From positions 1-47,191 of the forward strand of contig JAUHXR010000027.1 of the NCBI GenBank assembly GCA_030426845.1: 47,191 nucleotides of DNA, given 5' to 3'. The notes under the pieces were generated by a model. The model did not search any database and was not told where the DNA came from. It saw only the letters and a program-made list of their open reading frames with translations. The DNA is from Polyangia bacterium (lineage in GTDB: Bacteria; Myxococcota_A; Polyangia; Polyangiales; Sandaracinaceae). Position numbers and translations under genes: made by a program. Shown piece after piece: positions 1 to 8,542 of the stretch; the stretch's first letter is position 1; each line of letters starts with the position of its first letter.

Positions 1-584
1 GCTCGGACCTTGCGCGCCAGCTCGCGCGCGAAGAGGAGGTTGGCGAGCTTGCTCTGCCCGTAGGCCGCCCACGCGCTGTAGCGCCGCCGCTCCCAGTGCG
101 GGTCGTCGAAGTCCATCCAGCCCCAGCGGTGCGCGGTGCTCGAGACGACCACGACCCGCGCGTCGGTCGCGGCGAGGAGCAGAGGCCAGAGCCGCGCGGT
201 CAGCGCGAAGTGGCCGAGGTGGTTGATCCCGAGCTGGAGCTCGAAGCCGTCCGCGGTGCGCCCGCGCGGCGGGATCATCACGCCGGCGTTGTTGACGAGC
301 AGATCGAGCGCGGGGAGGTCCGCGGCCAGCGCGTCGGCGAACGACTCGACCGACGCGAGCTCGCCGAGGTCGAGCCGCCGCAGCTCGAGGTCCGCGTCGG
401 GCAGGCGCTCGGCGATCGCGCGGCGCGCCTCCTCGCCCCGCTCGAGGCTCCGGCACCCGAGGATCACGCGCGCCCCGGCCGCCGCCAGCGCGCGCGCGGT
501 CTCGAAGCCGATCCCGCTGTTGGCGCCGGTGACGACGGCCACTCGCCCGCGCTGATCGGGGATGTCGTGCTCGCTCCAGCTCAC
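1..584 (-). CDS. Short-chain dehydrogenase/reductase, 3' end outside window
   Basis: NAD(P)-dependent short-chain dehydrogenase of the classical Rossmann type; the substrate cannot be told. The frame opens with GTG at 584 and runs off the left edge, so 194 codons are visible and the C-terminus is missing. Seen: the cofactor motif TGANSGIG (about residues 19-26), an NNAG motif near residue 95 and a catalytic YGQSK motif near residue 177, preceded by the serine pair VVSST. The order and spacing suit the retinol-dehydrogenase/WW-oxidoreductase-like branch of the family. The start is supported by a TAGGCT box 8 bases upstream. The gene is divergent from tolB and about 117 bp from it. The family is certain; the substrate is unknown. 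Confidence 0.9.
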   Translation of the reverse strand, partial: MSWSEHDIPDQRGRVAVVTGANSGIGFETARALAAAGARVILGCRSLERGEEARRAIAERLPDADLELRRLDLGELASVESFADALAADLPALDLLVNNAGVMIPPRGRTADGFELQLGINHLGHFALTARLWPLLLAATDARVVVVSSTAHRWGWMDFDDPHWERRRYSAWAAYGQSKLANLLFARELARKVR

Positions 585-592
585 GGCCCGCG

Positions 593-598
593 AGCCTA
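593..598 (-). promoter_or_regulatory. -10 box (TAGGCT) for the SDR gene
   Basis: TAGGCT on the minus strand lies 8 bases before the GTG at 584, with no Shine-Dalgarno sequence between them. It fits the leaderless pattern seen at many starts in this window. Confidence 0.5.
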
Positions 599-650
599 CA
601 ACACGGCCCGCCGCCGCGTGGCAACGATGGCTCTTCGCGCCCGAACCGGT

Positions 651-697
651 TAACAATCCGGCGAATGAACGGCCCCGGAGGGCCGTCGATCCGGGAG
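651..697 (+). promoter_or_regulatory. tolB leader: AT-rich -10 candidate, hairpin and RBS
   Basis: An AT-rich TAACAAT stretch (651-657) may be a -10 element. It is followed by a short hairpin (ACGGCC at 669-674 pairing with GGCCGT at 681-686) and a GGGAG ribosome binding site (693-697) ahead of the ATG at 702. tolB therefore looks leadered, unlike its divergent neighbour. Confidence 0.35.
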
Positions 698-701
698 CCC
701 C

Positions 702-2015
702 ATGACGCTACGCCGACCGATCCACCTCCTCGCGCTCACGCTCGCCGGCGGCGCCTTCGTCCTCGCCCTCGCGGTCCGGGTGGACGGCCAGGACGGGCCC
801 TCGAGCCAGGCCGAGGAGGCGCTGCCCGAGCGCGTGGCGGTCATCGACGTCGACTCGCCCGAGCGCGCGCTCTACCGCGTCGCCGTCCCGAACATCCTCG
901 GCGACGGCTCGCTCGGGCCGGCTGGCGCCGAGGTGCTCCGCAACGACTTCCGCCTCGTCTCGCTCTTCGAGGTGCTCGACGCCCGCTCCTTCGTGGCCAA
1001 CGCGGAGCAGGAGGGCCTCGCGATCAGCCCGGCCGCGTGGACCGCGATCGGCGCCCAGGGCGTGATCAAGGGCAACGTCACGGTCGACGGCTCGCAGATC
1101 GTCGTCGAGATGCGCCTCTACGAGCTGGCGCGCGGCGGCGCCGCGACGCTGACCCGCACCTACCGCGGCGGGCGGGGGGAGATGCGCGGGTTCATGCACC
1201 AGTTCGCCAACGAGGTGCTCAACCAGCTCACCGGGCGTCGCGGCGCGTTCGGCAGCCGCATCACCTTCGCGCGGCGTCGCGCGGCGGGGCGCAAGGACAT
1301 CATGGTCGCGTCGTTCGACGGCGATCGGGTGAGCCGCGTCTCGAGCGGCCAGGGCATCGCGATGCTGCCGTCCTTCGGCCGCGGCGGGGTCTGGTACTCG
1401 ATCCTGACCGAGGACGGGATGTTCATCACCCGCACCGGGGTCGAGGAGCGCCCGATCATCCAGGGCGACGGGCTCAACATGGGGGTGAGCGTCTGCGGCA
1501 ACCGCGCGTTCTTCTCGTCGACCCGCGACGGCAACTCGGAGATCTACAGCAGCGATCTCGACGGCAACAACGTGCGCCGGCTGACCAACCACCCCGGCAT
1601 CGACGTGAGCCCGACGTGCGGCGGACCGGGCGGTCAGATCGCCTTCGTCTCGACGCGCCACGGCAGCCCGCAGGTCTTCCGCATGCCGGCCGGCGGCGGC
1701 ACCGCGACGCGGGTCACCTTCCGCGGCCAGCACAACCAGACCCCCGCGTGGTGCACGGGCGGCCCGGACGGCCCGCTCCTCGCGTTCACCGGGCGCTCCG
1801 GCGGCTTCGACGTCTTCACCGTCAACGTGAACAGCCAGGAGTACACCCGGCTCACCCAGGGCCAGGGCGTCAACAAGGACCCGGCCTTCAGCCCCGACTG
1901 CCGGATGGTCGCGTTCTACAGCTCGCGCGGCGGCATCTTCATCTCGAGCCCCGAGGGCCTCAACCAGAACCTCGTGATCCCCGGCCACGCCGAGACGCTC
2001 GTCTGGAGCCGCTGA
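702..2015 (+). CDS. tolB: TolB-like periplasmic beta-propeller protein
   Basis: TolB is the periplasmic component of the Tol-Pal envelope system, which links Pal and the outer membrane to the TolQRA machine. The 437-residue product has an N-terminal export signal (hydrophobic segment about residues 8-26), an N-terminal alpha/beta domain with the TolB-typical phrase VAVPNILGDGS, and a C-terminal propeller with WD40/PD40-like blades recognisable by STRDGNSEIY (about residue 270) and repeated PxFSPD- or PxW-type turns. The length matches the family (about 430). The ATG at 702 follows a GGGAG site. No tolQRA or pal gene lies next to it, so it may be one of several TolB-like paralogues. It ends 4 bp from the convergent CPBP gene. 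Confidence 0.85.
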   Translation: MTLRRPIHLLALTLAGGAFVLALAVRVDGQDGPSSQAEEALPERVAVIDVDSPERALYRVAVPNILGDGSLGPAGAEVLRNDFRLVSLFEVLDARSFVANAEQEGLAISPAAWTAIGAQGVIKGNVTVDGSQIVVEMRLYELARGGAATLTRTYRGGRGEMRGFMHQFANEVLNQLTGRRGAFGSRITFARRRAAGRKDIMVASFDGDRVSRVSSGQGIAMLPSFGRGGVWYSILTEDGMFITRTGVEERPIIQGDGLNMGVSVCGNRAFFSSTRDGNSEIYSSDLDGNNVRRLTNHPGIDVSPTCGGPGGQIAFVSTRHGSPQVFRMPAGGGTATRVTFRGQHNQTPAWCTGGPDGPLLAFTGRSGGFDVFTVNVNSQEYTRLTQGQGVNKDPAFSPDCRMVAFYSSRGGIFISSPEGLNQNLVIPGHAETLVWSR

Positions 2016-2019
2016 GCCG

Positions 2020-2706
2020 CTACTCGAAGAGCAGCGGCAGCGCGAGGTGGGCCGTCAGGTGGGCGGTCACCAGGAACGCGGGCGAGACGCGCAGGAACAC
2101 GACGCTCATCAGGAGCCCGGGCACGAGCAGGCGCGTGGTGAGGGGGCCGAGCTCCCACTGCCCGCCGGCGGGGCCCAGCTCGTGCGCGAGCGCGAAGGCG
2201 ACCGCGGTCAAGCCGCTGGCGATCGCGGTCGACGCGAGCACGCCGAGGCGCCGGCGGCACGCGAGATAGCTGAGCGCGAGCACGCCGAGCCGGAAGACGG
2301 TCTCCTCGATCGCGCCGGCCGCGAGGCCGAGGGTCACGCCGGGCGCGGCGCCCTCCTCGGGAGGGACGAACCCGGGCAGGGTGGAGCCGAGCGCGATCGA
2401 GGCGCCCACCGCGAGGGCGAGCGCGACGACCGCGCCGGCGAGCGCGGCGAGTCCCGCGCGGCGGAAGGCGGCCGCGCTCGGGCGGCGGCGGTAGCGGGTC
2501 GCCCACGCGAGGCCGACCGCGAGGGCGACCGGCAGGTAGAGCCACGGCGGACCCCACGCGCTCACGAGCTGCACGAGCGGATCGGCGGCCTCGCGCTGCG
2601 CGTCGGTGGGCGGCATCCAGAAGAAGAGCACCGCGTCGAGCGCGAGGAACGGCAGCAGCCAGGCCGCCGCCGCCGTCACGTCCTCCGCGCCCGCCCGCTC
2701 CTTCAT
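2020..2706 (-). CDS. CPBP-family intramembrane metalloprotease
   Basis: Predicted membrane protease of the CPBP (CAAX/Rce1-like, Abi) family, 228 residues. Several hydrophobic segments are visible, and the three family motifs occur in order: EETVFR (about residue 133, the EExxxR motif), FALAHE (the FxxxH motif) and a C-terminal TAHLTAH histidine pair. These supply the metal ligands and catalytic glutamate in the family. Members cleave prenylated or other membrane substrates or act in bacteriocin immunity; the substrate here is unknown. An in-frame ATG lies at 2715 and the frame stays open to 2841, but the TAGGAT box at 2714-2719 overlaps the 2715 codon and sits 7 bases before the ATG at 2706, so 2706 is chosen. 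Confidence 0.75.
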   Translation of the reverse strand: MKERAGAEDVTAAAAWLLPFLALDAVLFFWMPPTDAQREAADPLVQLVSAWGPPWLYLPVALAVGLAWATRYRRRPSAAAFRRAGLAALAGAVVALALAVGASIALGSTLPGFVPPEEGAAPGVTLGLAAGAIEETVFRLGVLALSYLACRRRLGVLASTAIASGLTAVAFALAHELGPAGGQWELGPLTTRLLVPGLLMSVVFLRVSPAFLVTAHLTAHLALPLLFE

Positions 2707-2713
2707 CGCGCGC

Positions 2714-2719
2714 ATCCTA
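2714..2719 (-). promoter_or_regulatory. -10 box (TAGGAT) deciding the CPBP start
   Basis: TAGGAT lies 7 bases upstream of the ATG at 2706. AGGA could also serve as a weak ribosome binding site, but the layout matches the leaderless pattern of this window. Confidence 0.5.
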
Positions 2720-2922
2720 CTCACCCGGCCCCGTGATTCATGCCAAATCCCATCGGCGATCTCCGATGCGGGTCGGCGTCGCTCCTCCGCGAAGCGCCCG
2801 GCGCGCGCTGACCGAAACGTCAGCCTGTGAACCGGAGGCACGGTCCCGGCGCGGGCCAGGGGCTCGCGATGAGTTGTGGCAATTGCAGGGCTTTCGGGCT
2901 GATCCTGGCCGGGGCCGGCGCT

Positions 2923-2937
2923 TGGCGTCGACCTTGC
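2923..2937 (+). promoter_or_regulatory. Candidate sigma-54 (-24/-12) promoter
   Basis: TGGC (2923-2926), seven bases, then TTGC (2934-2937) is the conserved sigma-54 core with the invariant GG-N10-GC spacing. Transcription would begin about 12 bases downstream, only a few bases before the ATG at 2952. No enhancer site was identified. Confidence 0.45.
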
Positions 2938-2951
2938 GGCTCTGCCCCTCC

Positions 2952-4202
2952 ATGAAGCGAACCCTCCTGGTCGGTGCTCTGTGCATGGTCGGCTGCGGGC
3001 TGCCCTGGCCCTGGCGTCGCGACGAGCCGAAGCAGGTGGCGCGCAAGCCCGCCGCCGTGCAGGTCCTCGAGACCGCCCTCGACCGCGCCGCGTTCCAGGC
3101 GCTCGCCGCGGGGCCGGTCCCCCAGGCGCCCGGCGCGCGAGCGCTCTATGACGCCGCCGAGGGCGCGCGGGTCGGCCCGCTACACGACGGCCTCCTCGTG
3201 TGCGAGGCGCGGGTCCACGGCGCCGGCTACGACGACGGCCTCTTCGCCGGCGGCGCTGACGTCTTCCTTCGCCTGACGATCGGCGACGGCGAGACGCGCT
3301 TCACGCAGCAGAACGGCTTGCGAATGTACACGTTTCCCGTCGCGAGCCTCGCGCCGGGCGATCGGCTCGACGTCTCGGTGATCGACGACGACGTCTTCTT
3401 CGACGACACGATCGGCGTCGGCGGCGCGCCCTACACCGGCGGCGAGACCCGCGTGGACACGCCGCCCGGCGCGGTGGTCACGTGTCGGCCGGCCGCCGCG
3501 GGCGCGGTGCGCGCCGGCCGGCGGCAGGCGCTCGCCCAGCTCGACCGAGCGCTCGACCGACGGGCGCGGGTGAGGCCGGATCTCCGCGCGGTCGATCTCG
3601 GCTATCCGGCCCAGCTCAACGGGGAGGTCGTCGCGGCGGCGCGTGGCGTGCTCGCCTACGGCACCTTGGCGCACCCTGGGCTCGCGGCGCGCGTGGAGCG
3701 CGCGATCGCGATCGACGCCGGATGGGCCGACGCGGTGCGCGAGGCGATCGACGCCGAGGTGCGCTCGCTGCCCGGGCCGGGATCGCCGACCGCGGCGCCC
3801 GAGGTCGGGTCGCTCACCGTGGACCGCGTCGCCTGCGGCGCCGAGGCGACGGCGGCACGCGACGGGATCGATGTCGTGCCGGTTCGCAACAGTGGTTGCG
3901 TCGTGGAGCTCACCCTGCGGGCGGATCGCGAGCTTCGGCTCGCGCCCGCCGGTTGGTCGGTCGAGGGGATCGCGGCCCGCGGCGAGCTCTCGGTCGGCGC
4001 GGTCGAGGCGGTGGCCGAGGGGGAGGGCGCGTGGCGATCGATCGCGGACGGCTCGCGCGCGGACGGCTCGCCCGCGGGTGTGGTCCATCTCGTCCCGGCC
4101 GGCGGGTCGGTCCGGCTCGCGCTCGGGCTCGCGAGCGGTCCCCGCGCCCGGCTGCTCCGGCTCGGCGTCAGAGGCGCGCCCGTGCTGCTCCGCCTCCCAT
4201 AG
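2952..4202 (+). CDS. Uncharacterised lipoprotein with a C2-like segment
   Basis: I do not recognise a named family. The 416-residue product starts with a lipoprotein signal (MKRTLLVGALCMVGC, lipidated Cys15). Residues about 80-170 look like an all-beta, acidic, C2-like domain: alternating hydrophobic strands, GGADVFLRLTI, then SVIDDDVFFDDTIG, an Asp-rich loop like those that bind calcium in C2 domains. The middle (about 180-270) is helical and the C-terminal 130 residues are again beta-rich and alanine/glycine-rich. The ATG at 2952 was chosen because it starts a perfect lipoprotein signal; the open frame extends upstream to 2733 but that part reads as non-coding. A sigma-54-type promoter lies just upstream. 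Confidence 0.75.
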   Translation: MKRTLLVGALCMVGCGLPWPWRRDEPKQVARKPAAVQVLETALDRAAFQALAAGPVPQAPGARALYDAAEGARVGPLHDGLLVCEARVHGAGYDDGLFAGGADVFLRLTIGDGETRFTQQNGLRMYTFPVASLAPGDRLDVSVIDDDVFFDDTIGVGGAPYTGGETRVDTPPGAVVTCRPAAAGAVRAGRRQALAQLDRALDRRARVRPDLRAVDLGYPAQLNGEVVAAARGVLAYGTLAHPGLAARVERAIAIDAGWADAVREAIDAEVRSLPGPGSPTAAPEVGSLTVDRVACGAEATAARDGIDVVPVRNSGCVVELTLRADRELRLAPAGWSVEGIAARGELSVGAVEAVAEGEGAWRSIADGSRADGSPAGVVHLVPAGGSVRLALGLASGPRARLLRLGVRGAPVLLRLP

Positions 4203-4387
4203 CCTCCGTCGCGCCTCGGAGCGGGTGGATCGGCCAGCGCGCCGCGGCGACTCGCGCGTCGTAGACGACCAGATCGGAGCGCGTCGCGCGCGCCGCGATC
4301 CATCCGGCAGCCCCTGCTCTGGGACGCCCTGTGCCGGCCTCGACGGACGGATGCGATGAGCCTGGATCCCTCACGAATCGCGGCGGT

Positions 4388-4393
4388 TACATT
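4388..4393 (+). promoter_or_regulatory. -10 candidate (TACATT) for the helical-repeat gene
   Basis: TACATT sits in a locally AT-rich patch of the 240-bp gap 4203-4442. It would give a leader of about 40 bases before the ATG at 4443. I see nothing else in that gap. Confidence 0.35.
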
Positions 4394-4442
4394 CGTTTCG
4401 CGATCGATTGACCGGGGGGGATGGGGCCGTCACGGTCAGTCC

Positions 4443-5780
4443 ATGGCGGTCGCGTTCAAGAGAGCCCAGCGCATCAGCAACGCGCTCCAGCTCGCGCAGG
4501 CCGGCTTCGTCGAGCACGCGGTCAAGCAGTACCTCGCGGGCGACGCGCCCGACCTGGCGGCCGAGCTGCTCGCGAGCCGCGGCCGGGTGGGCGACGCGCT
4601 CCAGCTCCTCTCGCGCTACCCGGGGCGTCCCCAGGAGATCGCGGCGGCCGCCCTGCGCGCGCGCGGTCGCAGCGAGCGCGAGGTGAGCACGCTCCTGTCG
4701 AGCCTCGGCGATCTGAGCGACGACGAGCGCGACCGCTTCGCGCAGCTCGCCGGGCTGCCCGCCCTCCGCGCGTCCTCCGGGGCCGCGCCCATCGTCCGGG
4801 GATGGCCCGACTCCGAGCCGCCGCGCGACGCGGAGGCTGGCCCTGCGGACGCGCGCGATCCGGCCGCGCTCGATCCGGCCGCGCGCGATCCGGACGCGCT
4901 CGATCCGGAAGCGCAGGCCACGCTCGCGGTCGCGCGCGCCCGGCGCGCGGCCTCGCGCTTCGACCCGGCGTCGGTGGACGGAGTCCCGCTGGACGGTGGC
5001 GCGCCGATCCAGGCGGCGGAGCCCGCGGCGATCCGCTCCTCGGAGTCGCCGGTGGCGGAGTCGGCGGTCGTTGACACCGAGCTCCGCTCCGACGAGCTGC
5101 AGGACCTCGAGATCGACATCGAGGTCGAGGTCGACGACCCGGCGCCGGTCGGTCTGCGCCGCCCGGCCGCGCCGCCGCCGCTGCCGTCGCGGGCGCGGCC
5201 CTCCACGCCGGCCTCCCCGCCTCCGCTCGGCGCGAAGAGCAGCGGGGTCTACGACCGGGTCGAGGGCCCTGGCGAGGCGGCCGAGGCGCGCATCGAAGCG
5301 TCGATCCGTCAGCTCGTCGCGTCGGGTCGCAAGGACGCCGCGGCGCGGGTGGCTCAGGCGGCCGGCCGTCATCACCGCGCGGCCGCGTGGTTCGAGGAGG
5401 TCGGCGATCACCTCGGCGCGGGCGAGAGCCTCTACGCGATCGGCTGGTACGCCGAGGCGATCGCGTCGCTCATGCAGGTCAAGCCGCGTCACCGTGACTT
5501 CCGCGTGGCCTGCCGTCTCCTCGCCCGCAGCGCGGCCGGCCTCGGGACGCTCGACCCTCGGGTCGCGGCGCGGCTGTCGGCCTACATCGAGTCCGGTCCC
5601 CGCAGCGATCAGGAGCTGAGCTCCTTCCTCGACCTCGCCGAGCTGCTCTGGGCCGACGGCGACCGCCGCCGCGCGTACCGTTGCCTCCACGGCGTGCTCC
5701 AGCTCGACCCCGGCAACACCCCGGCCGAGCTGATGCAGCTGACCTGGGCCGCCGAGGCCGAGCGCGACGGCCGCGCGTAG
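4443..5780 (+). CDS. Uncharacterised TPR-like helical-repeat protein
   Basis: Cytoplasmic protein of 445 residues with no signal peptide. Residues about 1-95 and 280-445 are made of paired helices with the small-residue pattern of tetratricopeptide-like repeats (for example AQAGFVEHAVKQYLAGD, and AEAIASLMQV further on). Between them is a long acidic, proline-rich linker (about 120-280) that contains four 5-residue DPxAx repeats. Such proteins usually act as scaffolds; no partner can be named. A possible earlier ATG at 4356 is rejected because codons 4356-4442 are unlike the rest of the gene (many A/T third positions). Confidence 0.7.
   Translation: MAVAFKRAQRISNALQLAQAGFVEHAVKQYLAGDAPDLAAELLASRGRVGDALQLLSRYPGRPQEIAAAALRARGRSEREVSTLLSSLGDLSDDERDRFAQLAGLPALRASSGAAPIVRGWPDSEPPRDAEAGPADARDPAALDPAARDPDALDPEAQATLAVARARRAASRFDPASVDGVPLDGGAPIQAAEPAAIRSSESPVAESAVVDTELRSDELQDLEIDIEVEVDDPAPVGLRRPAAPPPLPSRARPSTPASPPPLGAKSSGVYDRVEGPGEAAEARIEASIRQLVASGRKDAAARVAQAAGRHHRAAAWFEEVGDHLGAGESLYAIGWYAEAIASLMQVKPRHRDFRVACRLLARSAAGLGTLDPRVAARLSAYIESGPRSDQELSSFLDLAELLWADGDRRRAYRCLHGVLQLDPGNTPAELMQLTWAAEAERDGRA
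4857..4916 (+). repeat. In-frame 15-bp tandem repeat, 4 copies
   Basis: Four consecutive 15-bp units starting GATCCGG encode DPAAL, DPAAR, DPDAL and DPEAQ inside the linker of the helical-repeat protein. The copies differ at a few positions, mostly in the second half of the unit. Confidence 0.85.
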
Positions 5781-5846
5781 CCCTCACGCGCGGCGCGGCT
5801 CATACGCCGTACGATTCGCCACCCCGCCCGGCCGGCGCCGTCGCCG

Positions 5847-5852
5847 TAGGCT
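5847..5852 (+). promoter_or_regulatory. -10 box (TAGGCT) for the 5858 gene
   Basis: TAGGCT lies 5 bases before the ATG at 5858, with no Shine-Dalgarno sequence. It supports this start over upstream in-frame codons. Confidence 0.5.
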
Positions 5853-5857
5853 GGGGC

Positions 5858-7231
5858 ATGGTCTCGACCGCCGCGCGCACGCACGCCCTCTTCTTCCTCG
5901 CGCTGCTCCTCGTGGCCTGCGACGGCGAGCCGTCCACGCCGGACGACGCCGGTCCCCCGACGGGCGACGCGGGCCCGCCCGCGCCGGGCGACGACGCGGG
6001 CCCTCCGATCACCGCGGACGCGGGACCCGACGAGACGGTCTGCGACGCCGACTGCGGCCGCGGGAGCTGCGTCCTCGAGGGAGGCGTCGAGACCTGCGCG
6101 TGCGACGCGGGCTTCCACGCGGAGGGGCTCTACTGCCGCGCCGATCCCTGCGTCGGCGACGGCTGCCCGATGTCGGTCGACGACTGGCGCGCGCGCTTCG
6201 ACGCGGAGTACGGCAGCCCGCGTCGCCCCGAAGAGGACTGCGACGCGCTCTCGCGCTCGGGCGGCGCCCAACAGGAGCACTACTTCCTCGCGTACTGCGT
6301 GGACGGGCTCGTGTCGGTGTGGCGCGCGACCGGTGACGACGCCTACCTCGACGAGGCGCTCGGGCTCATCGAGAACACGGTCGCGGACACCGTCACCGAC
6401 GCCGCCGGCCGGCGCTACTGGGTCGGGCCGAACGACGGGCGCACCCACCCGCTGTGGGACTCGTACTACTGGCGTCAGGTCTCGACGCTCCTCCGGATCA
6501 TGGCCCAGCACTCGGAGCTGCTGGCGCGGGACGGCAACCAGGCGCGCTTCGACGACCTGCTCGCGTTCACGCGCGACCTCTGGGACCTCTGGGAGCAGGA
6601 CGGGCTCGGCAACCTCTACCGATCGCGCACCCACATGGCGAGCCACTGGGCGCGCCTCGGCATGGACCTGTACCTCCTCACCGGCGAGCCGCGCTACCGC
6701 GAGGTCTTCGACAACATCTCGCACGGCGTGATGCCCGGCTACCCCTCGAACCTGCGCGCGCAGATGGAGGCGAACCCCGCCCACCCCGAGGCGTGGGTGT
6801 GGTCTTCGGTGTGGGGTGAGCCGCCGGCCACCACGGTTCAGGACACCTCGCACGCGGGCGCGATCGTCTCGTTCATCCACGAGGCGGCCCTCGCCGGACA
6901 GCACTGGACCCAAGCCGACGTCGACGCGCTCAGCGCGACCCTGATGCAGGTGGTGTGGGATCCCGCGCTCGGCGGCGCCTACCATCAGAACGTGGACGGA
7001 ACCGACCCCACCACCGGCGCGTTCACCGGGCCCTACGGCCTCCCCGGGCGGCTCGGCGGGCGCCTCCACGAGTGGCTGCACCTCGGCCGCCGTCGCCCGG
7101 ACATCCAGGCGCGGATCGAGACGGAGTACCTCGACCCTACGCGCCGCAACGTCATCTTCTTCGGCTACGAGGCCTACGGGATCGGCGCGCTCAACGCGCG
7201 CGTGATCGCCGACGGGCGCGCCTACTACTGA
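5858..7231 (+). CDS. Lipoprotein with EGF-like part and (alpha/alpha)6-barrel glycosidase-like domain
   Basis: Predicted exported lipoprotein, 457 residues. Seen in order: a lipoprotein signal ending LLLVAC (Cys21, Asp at +2), a low-complexity spacer of DAGPP-type repeats (about 25-55), one six-cysteine EGF-like module (CDADCGRGSC to about residue 95), then a 360-residue helical domain rich in Trp, Tyr and Asp. Repeated helical hairpins and phrases such as WDSYYWRQ, THMASHWARLGMDLY and QDTSHAGA resemble (alpha/alpha)6-barrel glycosidases and epimerases, such as the AGE/six-hairpin type. The catalytic role is inferred only from this general resemblance. It probably acts on a polysaccharide at the cell surface. 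Confidence 0.65.
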   Translation: MVSTAARTHALFFLALLLVACDGEPSTPDDAGPPTGDAGPPAPGDDAGPPITADAGPDETVCDADCGRGSCVLEGGVETCACDAGFHAEGLYCRADPCVGDGCPMSVDDWRARFDAEYGSPRRPEEDCDALSRSGGAQQEHYFLAYCVDGLVSVWRATGDDAYLDEALGLIENTVADTVTDAAGRRYWVGPNDGRTHPLWDSYYWRQVSTLLRIMAQHSELLARDGNQARFDDLLAFTRDLWDLWEQDGLGNLYRSRTHMASHWARLGMDLYLLTGEPRYREVFDNISHGVMPGYPSNLRAQMEANPAHPEAWVWSSVWGEPPATTVQDTSHAGAIVSFIHEAALAGQHWTQADVDALSATLMQVVWDPALGGAYHQNVDGTDPTTGAFTGPYGLPGRLGGRLHEWLHLGRRRPDIQARIETEYLDPTRRNVIFFGYEAYGIGALNARVIADGRAYY

Positions 7232-7313
7232 GCCCGCCCAACGCTGCGCGCGGCGCGCGGCCGTCGTATGCCATCATCCCCGCGGGCGCGTGGCCGCTCG
7301 TGAGGGGGGAACG

Positions 7314-7739
7314 TTGTACTCGGTCGAGGTTCACGCTCCGCGGCTCGTGCTCGTCACGCTCGCGCCGCCGGTCGACGTCGACGTCGCGAAGGCCGCTACG
7401 GTCGAGATCCGCGCGGCGATCGTGGGCCACGCCCCGACCCCGAGCCTGCTCTGCACCGACGTGCGCTCCGCGTCCGCGTGGCCGCCGGCCGTCGGGGACG
7501 TGTTCCTCCAGATGATGCGCGCCGACAACCCGATGCTCGCGTTCAACGGCATCGTGTACACCCCCGGCGGCTCGATGGGCCTGCAGCTCGCTCGGCTGAT
7601 CCGCGAGGCCGGCCGCCCCGACCGCCGCTACGCGAGCGGCGACCCGGCCGACGTGCTCGCGCGCTACGAGCCTCACGCCACCCACGAGGAGATCGCGCTC
7701 GTGCGGAGCTTCCTCGATCGCGCGACGGTCGCGCGCTGA
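7314..7739 (+). CDS. Small conserved-looking protein of unknown function
   Basis: Product of 141 residues, soluble, with no signal peptide. It begins with a beta-rich segment (YSVEVHAPRLVLVTLAPPVD) and alternates strands and helices, giving a faint resemblance to STAS/SpoIIAA-type regulatory folds; I would not assign it on that alone. The TTG at 7314 is chosen because GAGGGGGGA precedes it at ribosome-binding distance; an in-frame GTG at 7290 is the alternative. Its TGA overlaps the ATG of the DUF2071 gene by one base, so the two are almost surely co-translated and may work together. Confidence 0.6.
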   Translation: MYSVEVHAPRLVLVTLAPPVDVDVAKAATVEIRAAIVGHAPTPSLLCTDVRSASAWPPAVGDVFLQMMRADNPMLAFNGIVYTPGGSMGLQLARLIREAGRPDRRYASGDPADVLARYEPHATHEEIALVRSFLDRATVAR

Positions 7740-8485
7740 TGGCCGTGATCGACCGCGTCGGCCCGACCCGCGCGCCCGAGGTGCCGGAGGCGGGCACCCA
7801 GTCCTGGCGCGAGCTGCTGTTCGTCCACTGGACCGTGCCCGAGGAGGCGCTCCGGCGGGTCGTGCCCGCGCCGCTCGCGCTCGACGCGTGGGAGGGTCGC
7901 TGCCTCGTCGGGGCGGTGCCCTTCAAGATGCGCCGCATCCGGACCGCGTGGATGCCGCGGGCCACGGGGCTCGACTTCCTCGAGACCAACCTCCGCACCT
8001 ACGTCACCTACCGCGACCGGCCCGGCGTCTACTTCTTCTCGCTCGAGGCCTCGAGCTGGCTCGCGGTCCAGGTCGCGCGCGCGGTCTGGAGGCTCCCCTA
8101 CTTCCACGCGGAGATGAGCGCCTCCGAGGAGGGAGGCGTCCACTCCTACGCGAGCGCGCGTCGCGCCGACCGCCGCGGCCTCCGGGCCCGCTTCCGGGTG
8201 GGCGAGGCGCTCGGCCCCTCGGCCCCCGGTACGCTCGAGCACTTCCTGCTGGAGCGCTACCTGCTCTTCTCGATGCGCGGCGAGACGGTGCTCGAGGGGC
8301 GGGTCCACCACGCGCCCTACCCCGCGCACCACGCCGAGGTGCTCTCGCTCGAAGAGGACCTCCTCGAGGCGGCGGGGCTGCCGTCCCCGGGCCGGCCTCC
8401 GGAGCTCGCCCACTACAGCCCCGGGGTGGACGTGCGGGTGTTCGGGCCCTGGCCGGCCGACGCGCTGCCTCCCGGCGCGCGCTGA
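7739..8485 (+). CDS. DUF2071 (YqjF-like) family protein
   Basis: Product of 248 residues of the DUF2071/YqjF family, soluble and of unknown biochemical role. The family opening is visible: WRELLFVHWTVPEEALRRVV followed by P-x-P-L and a GxxLVGAVPFKM-like segment. The central WLAVQVARAVWRLPYFHAEM and a late RVHHAPYPAHHAEV segment also fit. The length matches the family. Translation is coupled to the preceding 141-residue protein through a TGATG overlap. The closest known members are cytoplasmic and often lie beside stress genes; nothing here points to a particular stress. Confidence 0.8.
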   Translation: MAVIDRVGPTRAPEVPEAGTQSWRELLFVHWTVPEEALRRVVPAPLALDAWEGRCLVGAVPFKMRRIRTAWMPRATGLDFLETNLRTYVTYRDRPGVYFFSLEASSWLAVQVARAVWRLPYFHAEMSASEEGGVHSYASARRADRRGLRARFRVGEALGPSAPGTLEHFLLERYLLFSMRGETVLEGRVHHAPYPAHHAEVLSLEEDLLEAAGLPSPGRPPELAHYSPGVDVRVFGPWPADALPPGAR

Positions 8486-8542
8486 TCCGTGCCACGGGGC
8501 GGCGCTTCCACTACCATGAGCCGTCGTCCGGGAGGTGTGGGA

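Noticed and set aside
4356-4442. Upstream in-frame ATG for the helical-repeat protein
   Set aside because: Codon use there is unlike the rest of the gene, and a -10 candidate (4388-4393) lies inside it.
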